NCBI GenBank assembly: GCA_035604635.1
Contig: DATNIC010000254.1
Coordinates: 1 to 9,341 of the forward strand
Source of the DNA: DATNIC01 sp035604635
Lineage (GTDB): Bacteria; Vulcanimicrobiota; Vulcanimicrobiia; Vulcanimicrobiales; Vulcanimicrobiaceae
Reading direction: 5' to 3'
DNA length: 9,341 bases
Shown: positions 5,566-9,341 of the stretch, one piece after another
Layout: the number at the start of each line of letters is the position of its first letter
Position numbering within the stretch: position 1 is the stretch's first letter
Program-made: the position numbers and the translations under genes
Notes under the pieces: generated by a model
What the model was told of the DNA's origin: nothing
The model's input: the letters and a program-made list of their open reading frames with translations, nothing else
Database searches by the model: none

Positions 5566-8500
5566 CTACTCGACGAGCGCCGCCTTGACGATGCGCTGCT
5601 GCTCGACTGCATGAGCGCCAGGATAGCCCTCGCTCGGGCTGCTACGGTACGGCCGGCCGACATAGTCGATGTCCTTGAAGCGCGACGGTAGGCGTTCGAC
5701 GAGACGGCGCCGCACGTACGCGCGCGCACCCATGTTCTTCGGCTCTTCCTGGACCCACACGACGCTCTTTGCGTTGGGATACGAATCGATCAGATCAAGG
5801 ATCTGCTTGAGCGGGAAGGGGGCGAGTTGCTCGATGCGCACGATCGCGGTCGCAGTCATCGTCGCAAAGTCCGGATCGCCGGAGAGATCGTAATACATCT
5901 TCCCGCTGCACAGCATGATGCGCTCGACCTCGTCGCGCCGCGCGGACCAGGCCGCATCGTCGAGGACGTCGCGGAACTTCCCGGTCGCGAGCTCGTCGAC
6001 GTTCGAGTATGACGGCCGCGAGCGCAACAGGCTCTTGGGCGTCATGATGACGAGGGGCGCGGGTTCCGGCGAGCGCGCCTGCCGCCGCAGCAAGTGGAAA
6101 TATTGCGCGGCCGTCGAGGGAATCGCGATACGGATGTTCCGTTCGGCGACCAGCGATAAGAAGCGCTCGAGCCGCGCGCTCGAGTGTTCCGGTCCTCCGC
6201 CTTCGTAACCGTGCGGCAGCAGCATCGTCAGGCGCGACGTTTGCCCCCACTTCGCGTAGCCGGCCGAGATGAACTGATCGATGATGACTTGCGCCCCGTT
6301 GTTGAAGTCGCCGTATTGCGCCTCCCACATGACGAGCGCCGCGGGGAGCGCGCCGCTATAACCGTATTCAAAGCCGAGGATCGCGTATTCTGAGAGCGGG
6401 CTATTGTAGATCTCGAACGACGCCTTCGCATCGGAAAGGTGTTGAAGCGGCATCCAGGTCGCGCCATCCTTGATGTCGTGCAGGACGGCGTGGCGGTGAC
6501 TGAATGTTCCACGCTCGCTGTCCTGTCCCGAAAGACGCAGCGGGATCCCCTCGGCGAGCAGCGATGCGAACGCGAGCGATTCAGCGAGTCCCCAATCGGC
6601 CTCGCCGTCTTTTTCGAGCTGCATCTTGCGCCGCTCGAATTGGCGCACGAGCTTTGGATTGATCGTAAAGCCGGGCGGGACCGCGACAAGCGCGTCGGCC
6701 CAGCCCGTCAGCGTCGCCCGATCGAACGTCTTAGGCGTCGGCGGCGGCGTCTCGGCTCGCTCATCATGGCCCGCGGCGATCAACTTCGCGACATCGCCGG
6801 TGCGAACGCTCTGGTGCGCATCGGTGACCCGCGCCGTTGCGGCGTCGCTCATCTCCTGAACCTGCTCCTTGGTGAGGACGCCTTGGGCAACCAGGCTCGC
6901 GGCGAAGAGCTCGCGGACCGTCGGATGGGCCTTGATCTTCTCGTACATCACCGGCTGCGTGTACGCCGGCTCATCGGTCTCGTTGTGACCGAAGCGGCGA
7001 TACCCGATCAGGTCGATCACGATGTCGCGGCCGAACTTGTCCCGGAAATCCAGCGTGAGATGGACCGCCGCGATGCACCCCTCAACATCGTCGGCATTGA
7101 CGTGCACGATCGGGACGTCGAAGCCCTTGGCGAGGTCGCTGGAATAGCGGGTTGAGCGCGCGTCGTTCGGATTCGTCGTGAAACCGACCTGATTGTTCGC
7201 GATGATGTGAATCGTCCCGCCGGTCGTGTAACCGCGCAGCGATTGCAAGTTGAGGGTCTCCGCGACGACTCCCTGACCGGGGAACGACGCGTCGCCGTGG
7301 ATGAGGATCGGCGCCGCCTTGCTGAAATCCAGCGTCGGGATATTCGCGGAGTGATCCGTTTGCAGCGCGCGCGTCTGCCCTTCGACGACTCCATCGACCG
7401 CTTCGAGATGCGAGGGGTTGTGGGCCAGTTCGACCCTAATGTCGGTCCCGTTGATCGTGTGGTAGATACCGGTCGCGCCGTGGTGATACTTGACGTCACC
7501 GCCGACGTCGGAGGCTTCGTCTTCGTCCTCGGTCCGGATCTCGGCTGCCTCGAACTCCGCGAGGATCTCTTCGTACGGCCGATTCACGACGTGCGCGATC
7601 GTCGCGAGCCGGCCGCGGTGCGCCATCCCGATCACCGCCGTCGGCGTCCCGTCCTCGGCCAACATGTTGATGATCTCCTCGAGCATGACGATCATCACGT
7701 CGAGGCCTTCGATCGAGAATGTCTTCTGTCCGATGAAGTTGCGCCGTAAGTAGCGCTCCATGATCTCGACCTTCGTCAGCCGCATCAGCAGCTGCGCTTT
7801 GCGCGCCGGTGCAAGCGGAACGCGGTGCACGCCGCGCTCGATGTAGTCGCGCAGCCAGTGGCGCTGCTCTTCGTTCGAGATGTGCTCGATCTCGTATGCG
7901 ATCGTCGAGGCGTAGGTCTCGCGCAGCTTCGGCAGCACGTCGGCGAGCGTGTCCCCCGGGACTTGGACGCGCAAGATCGAGGCGGGTATGGCGCTCATCA
8001 GCGCCGGCGTGAGATTGTACGAGCGCGGGTCCAGCGAACGGTCGCCGTGCGGCTCGGTCCCCAGCGGATCGAGATTCGCCGCCAAGTGTCCGTGGCGACG
8101 GATCGAATAGACCAGCGCCATCCCGGCGGCGACGGCGCGCATCATCTCATCGGACGCGCCGGCCATCGTCACCGTCGACGCCGGCCCGACGTCGAGCGCG
8201 GCGCTCGAGACCGGCGCAGCGAGCGCGGCCGTCGTCAGACCGAAGCTCGCAAAGATCGATTCGTAGAAACGGTCGGCGCCGCCCAGCAGCTGCTCAACGC
8301 GCCGCAGATATTCGCCTGAAAGCGCGCCCTGGATCACGCGATGATCGTAGGTGCTCGTCAGCGACATGATCTTCTCGAGACCTAAGCTCTTGAAGACCGA
8401 ATCGGAGACCCTCATAAAACCAGGCGGGTAGGTGATCGCGCCGGCCGCGATGATCGCGCCTTGCCCCGCCATCAAGCGCGGAACCGATGCGCTCGTCCCG

Positions 8501-9341
8501 ATCCCGCCGGGATTCGTCAAGGTGAACGAAGCGCCGGTGAGATCGTCGGCCGCGAGCTTGTTGTCGCGCGCTTTTGCGATCAGCGCTTCGTACACCGACC
8601 GGAACTGCACGAAGTCGAGCGCGTCGGCTGACTTGATCACCGGAACGATGAGGAAACGAGAGCCGTCTTTGCGTTGGGCGTCGACGGCGATCCCGAGGTG
8701 AATCCCACTCTCGACCTTTTGCGGGATCGCGCCCTCGCGCCGAAAACTCGCCGTGATCCCCGGGATCTCTTTCGCCGCTTGAACGAGCGCGTACGCGATG
8801 ACGTGCGTGAACGAAATCTTCTCCGGACGGCCCGCGGCGCGCAACGCGCCGTTGAGTTCGCCGCGCCGCGCTTCGAGCGTCCCGACGCCGAGCGTTCGGA
8901 AGCTCGTCGCCGTCGGGATCCCCAGGCTCTGCTCCATGTAGCCGACGAGCGCTGCTTGCGGGCCTCGTAGCGGCGTGATCTTCGCTTCGGCGGGAACGGG
9001 CGGCTGTGGCGCAGTTGAGACGGCGCCGTTCATGCGTTTGGCAGTCCCGTCGGCGAGCGCGTCCTCCACGTCCTCGCGCAGAATCAAGCCCTCGGGTCCG
9101 CTTCCTTTGATAGAACCGATGTCGATGCCGGCGCGCGTCGCGATCCGCCGCGCTTGCGGCGTCGCCAGCCCGGAGTTACGCCCGGGGCGCGACGGCGCCT
9201 CGGCGGGAGGGGCAGCGCTGCCCGAACTCCCGTACCCGGCCGGAGTGACCTCGGTCGGCGGCGCGGCAGGCTTCCCGGCGGCTTGGGCGGCGGGTACGCG
9301 CACGGCGGGAGCCGCGGGCGCGCCTTCGGGCTTCTTCGATG
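5566..9341 (-). CDS. kgd: Multifunctional 2-oxoglutarate dehydrogenase, PSBD-E2-E1 fusion (Kgd/OdhA type), N-terminus outside the window
   Basis: The frame is open from the window edge to TAG 5568-5566, giving 1,257 visible residues. The GTG at 9303 (residue 1 below) is internal to a Pro/Ala linker and is not the start. After the linker comes a peripheral-subunit-binding (E3-binding) domain at ~46-84, with TPQARRIA, GSGPEG and ILREDVEDAL. An E2 succinyltransferase catalytic domain follows at ~106-345, with active-site H321 in DHRVIQG. The E1 part runs from ~385 to 1245: GMAHRGRL 559-566, NPSHLEAVDG 629-638, HGDASFPGQG 669-678, IANNQVGF 701-708 and FGHNETDEP 771-779. These are the conserved thiamine-diphosphate and substrate segments. 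The C-terminal transketolase-like half includes SGQDSERGTFSHRH. The protein oxidatively decarboxylates 2-oxoglutarate and makes succinyl-CoA in the TCA cycle. Known Kgd proteins are about 1,230 residues. The PSBD is unusual for Kgd, while the glutamine in HRVIQG is shared with actinobacterial Kgd as I recall it. A lipoyl domain or Kgd signature may lie upstream, off the window. Confidence 0.96.
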   Translation of the reverse strand, partial: SKKPEGAPAAPAVRVPAAQAAGKPAAPPTEVTPAGYGSSGSAAPPAEAPSRPGRNSGLATPQARRIATRAGIDIGSIKGSGPEGLILREDVEDALADGTAKRMNGAVSTAPQPPVPAEAKITPLRGPQAALVGYMEQSLGIPTATSFRTLGVGTLEARRGELNGALRAAGRPEKISFTHVIAYALVQAAKEIPGITASFRREGAIPQKVESGIHLGIAVDAQRKDGSRFLIVPVIKSADALDFVQFRSVYEALIAKARDNKLAADDLTGASFTLTNPGGIGTSASVPRLMAGQGAIIAAGAITYPPGFMRVSDSVFKSLGLEKIMSLTSTYDHRVIQGALSGEYLRRVEQLLGGADRFYESIFASFGLTTAALAAPVSSAALDVGPASTVTMAGASDEMMRAVAAGMALVYSIRRHGHLAANLDPLGTEPHGDRSLDPRSYNLTPALMSAIPASILRVQVPGDTLADVLPKLRETYASTIAYEIEHISNEEQRHWLRDYIERGVHRVPLAPARKAQLLMRLTKVEIMERYLRRNFIGQKTFSIEGLDVMIVMLEEIINMLAEDGTPTAVIGMAHRGRLATIAHVVNRPYEEILAEFEAAEIRTEDEDEASDVGGDVKYHHGATGIYHTINGTDIRVELAHNPSHLEAVDGVVEGQTRALQTDHSANIPTLDFSKAAPILIHGDASFPGQGVVAETLNLQSLRGYTTGGTIHIIANNQVGFTTNPNDARSTRYSSDLAKGFDVPIVHVNADDVEGCIAAVHLTLDFRDKFGRDIVIDLIGYRRFGHNETDEPAYTQPVMYEKIKAHPTVRELFAASLVAQGVLTKEQVQEMSDAATARVTDAHQSVRTGDVAKLIAAGHDERAETPPPTPKTFDRATLTGWADALVAVPPGFTINPKLVRQFERRKMQLEKDGEADWGLAESLAFASLLAEGIPLRLSGQDSERGTFSHRHAVLHDIKDGATWMPLQHLSDAKASFEIYNSPLSEYAILGFEYGYSGALPAALVMWEAQYGDFNNGAQVIIDQFISAGYAKWGQTSRLTMLLPHGYEGGGPEHSSARLERFLSLVAERNIRIAIPSTAAQYFHLLRRQARSPEPAPLVIMTPKSLLRSRPSYSNVDELATGKFRDVLDDAAWSARRDEVERIMLCSGKMYYDLSGDPDFATMTATAIVRIEQLAPFPLKQILDLIDSYPNAKSVVWVQEEPKNMGARAYVRRRLVERLPSRFKDIDYVGRPYRSSPSEGYPGAHAVEQQRIVKAALVE

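Noticed and set aside
6439..7155. 238-codon + strand open frame inside kgd
   Set aside because: Opposite strand of the conserved E1 region; Arg-rich shadow composition with no family features.

Overview
This is a gene-dense, high-GC (roughly 60% by eye) bacterial chromosomal window. It holds housekeeping metabolism rather than an obvious mobile or defence island. I see no transposase, integrase, tRNA, rRNA or CRISPR array. The strongest taxonomic clue is a single-polypeptide 2-oxoglutarate dehydrogenase of the Kgd type, with E2 fused to E1. This arrangement is classical in Actinomycetota and, as far as I know, also occurs in a few deep-branching high-GC lineages such as Eremiobacterota-like soil bacteria. 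I cannot choose between these from sequence alone.

Layout. On the + strand, positions 1-426 carry the 3' part of a LOG-family nucleotide phosphoribohydrolase. It is followed, with a probable 4-nt TTGA overlap, by a pyridoxamine-5'-phosphate-oxidase-fold flavoprotein that ends at 1043. Everything else runs on the - strand, so the two blocks converge and their stop ends overlap by 8 bp at 1036-1043. In the direction of transcription, the - strand reads as follows. First is kgd (beyond 9341 to 5566, N-terminus outside the window). Next is a 146-nt gap with two hairpins, then a small Cys/His-rich protein (5419-5177). A 106-nt structured leader follows, then a class V glyoxylate aminotransferase (5070-3868). 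Last is a large FAD plus Fe-S two-carbon or 2-hydroxyacid dehydrogenase (about 3867-1036).

How the genes work together. The aminotransferase and the FAD/Fe-S dehydrogenase directly abut and make a plausible two-step route. A 2-hydroxyacid such as glycolate is oxidised to glyoxylate, and glyoxylate is then transaminated to glycine. An alternative reading, suggested by kgd upstream, is that the dehydrogenase is a D-2-hydroxyglutarate dehydrogenase returning 2-oxoglutarate to the TCA cycle.

Three points deserve attention. (1) The FAD/Fe-S dehydrogenase has no ATG, GTG or TTG in the stretch between the aminotransferase TAA and residue ~53, although that stretch encodes conserved family sequence. 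(2) The aminotransferase leader ends in a GC hairpin plus a T6 run directly before the start codon. The hairpin hides the Shine-Dalgarno sequence, and a competing upstream helix could form instead, which looks like an attenuator or riboswitch expression platform. (3) The Kgd carries a clear E3-binding (PSBD) domain in front of its E2 domain, which textbook actinobacterial Kgd/OdhA lacks.
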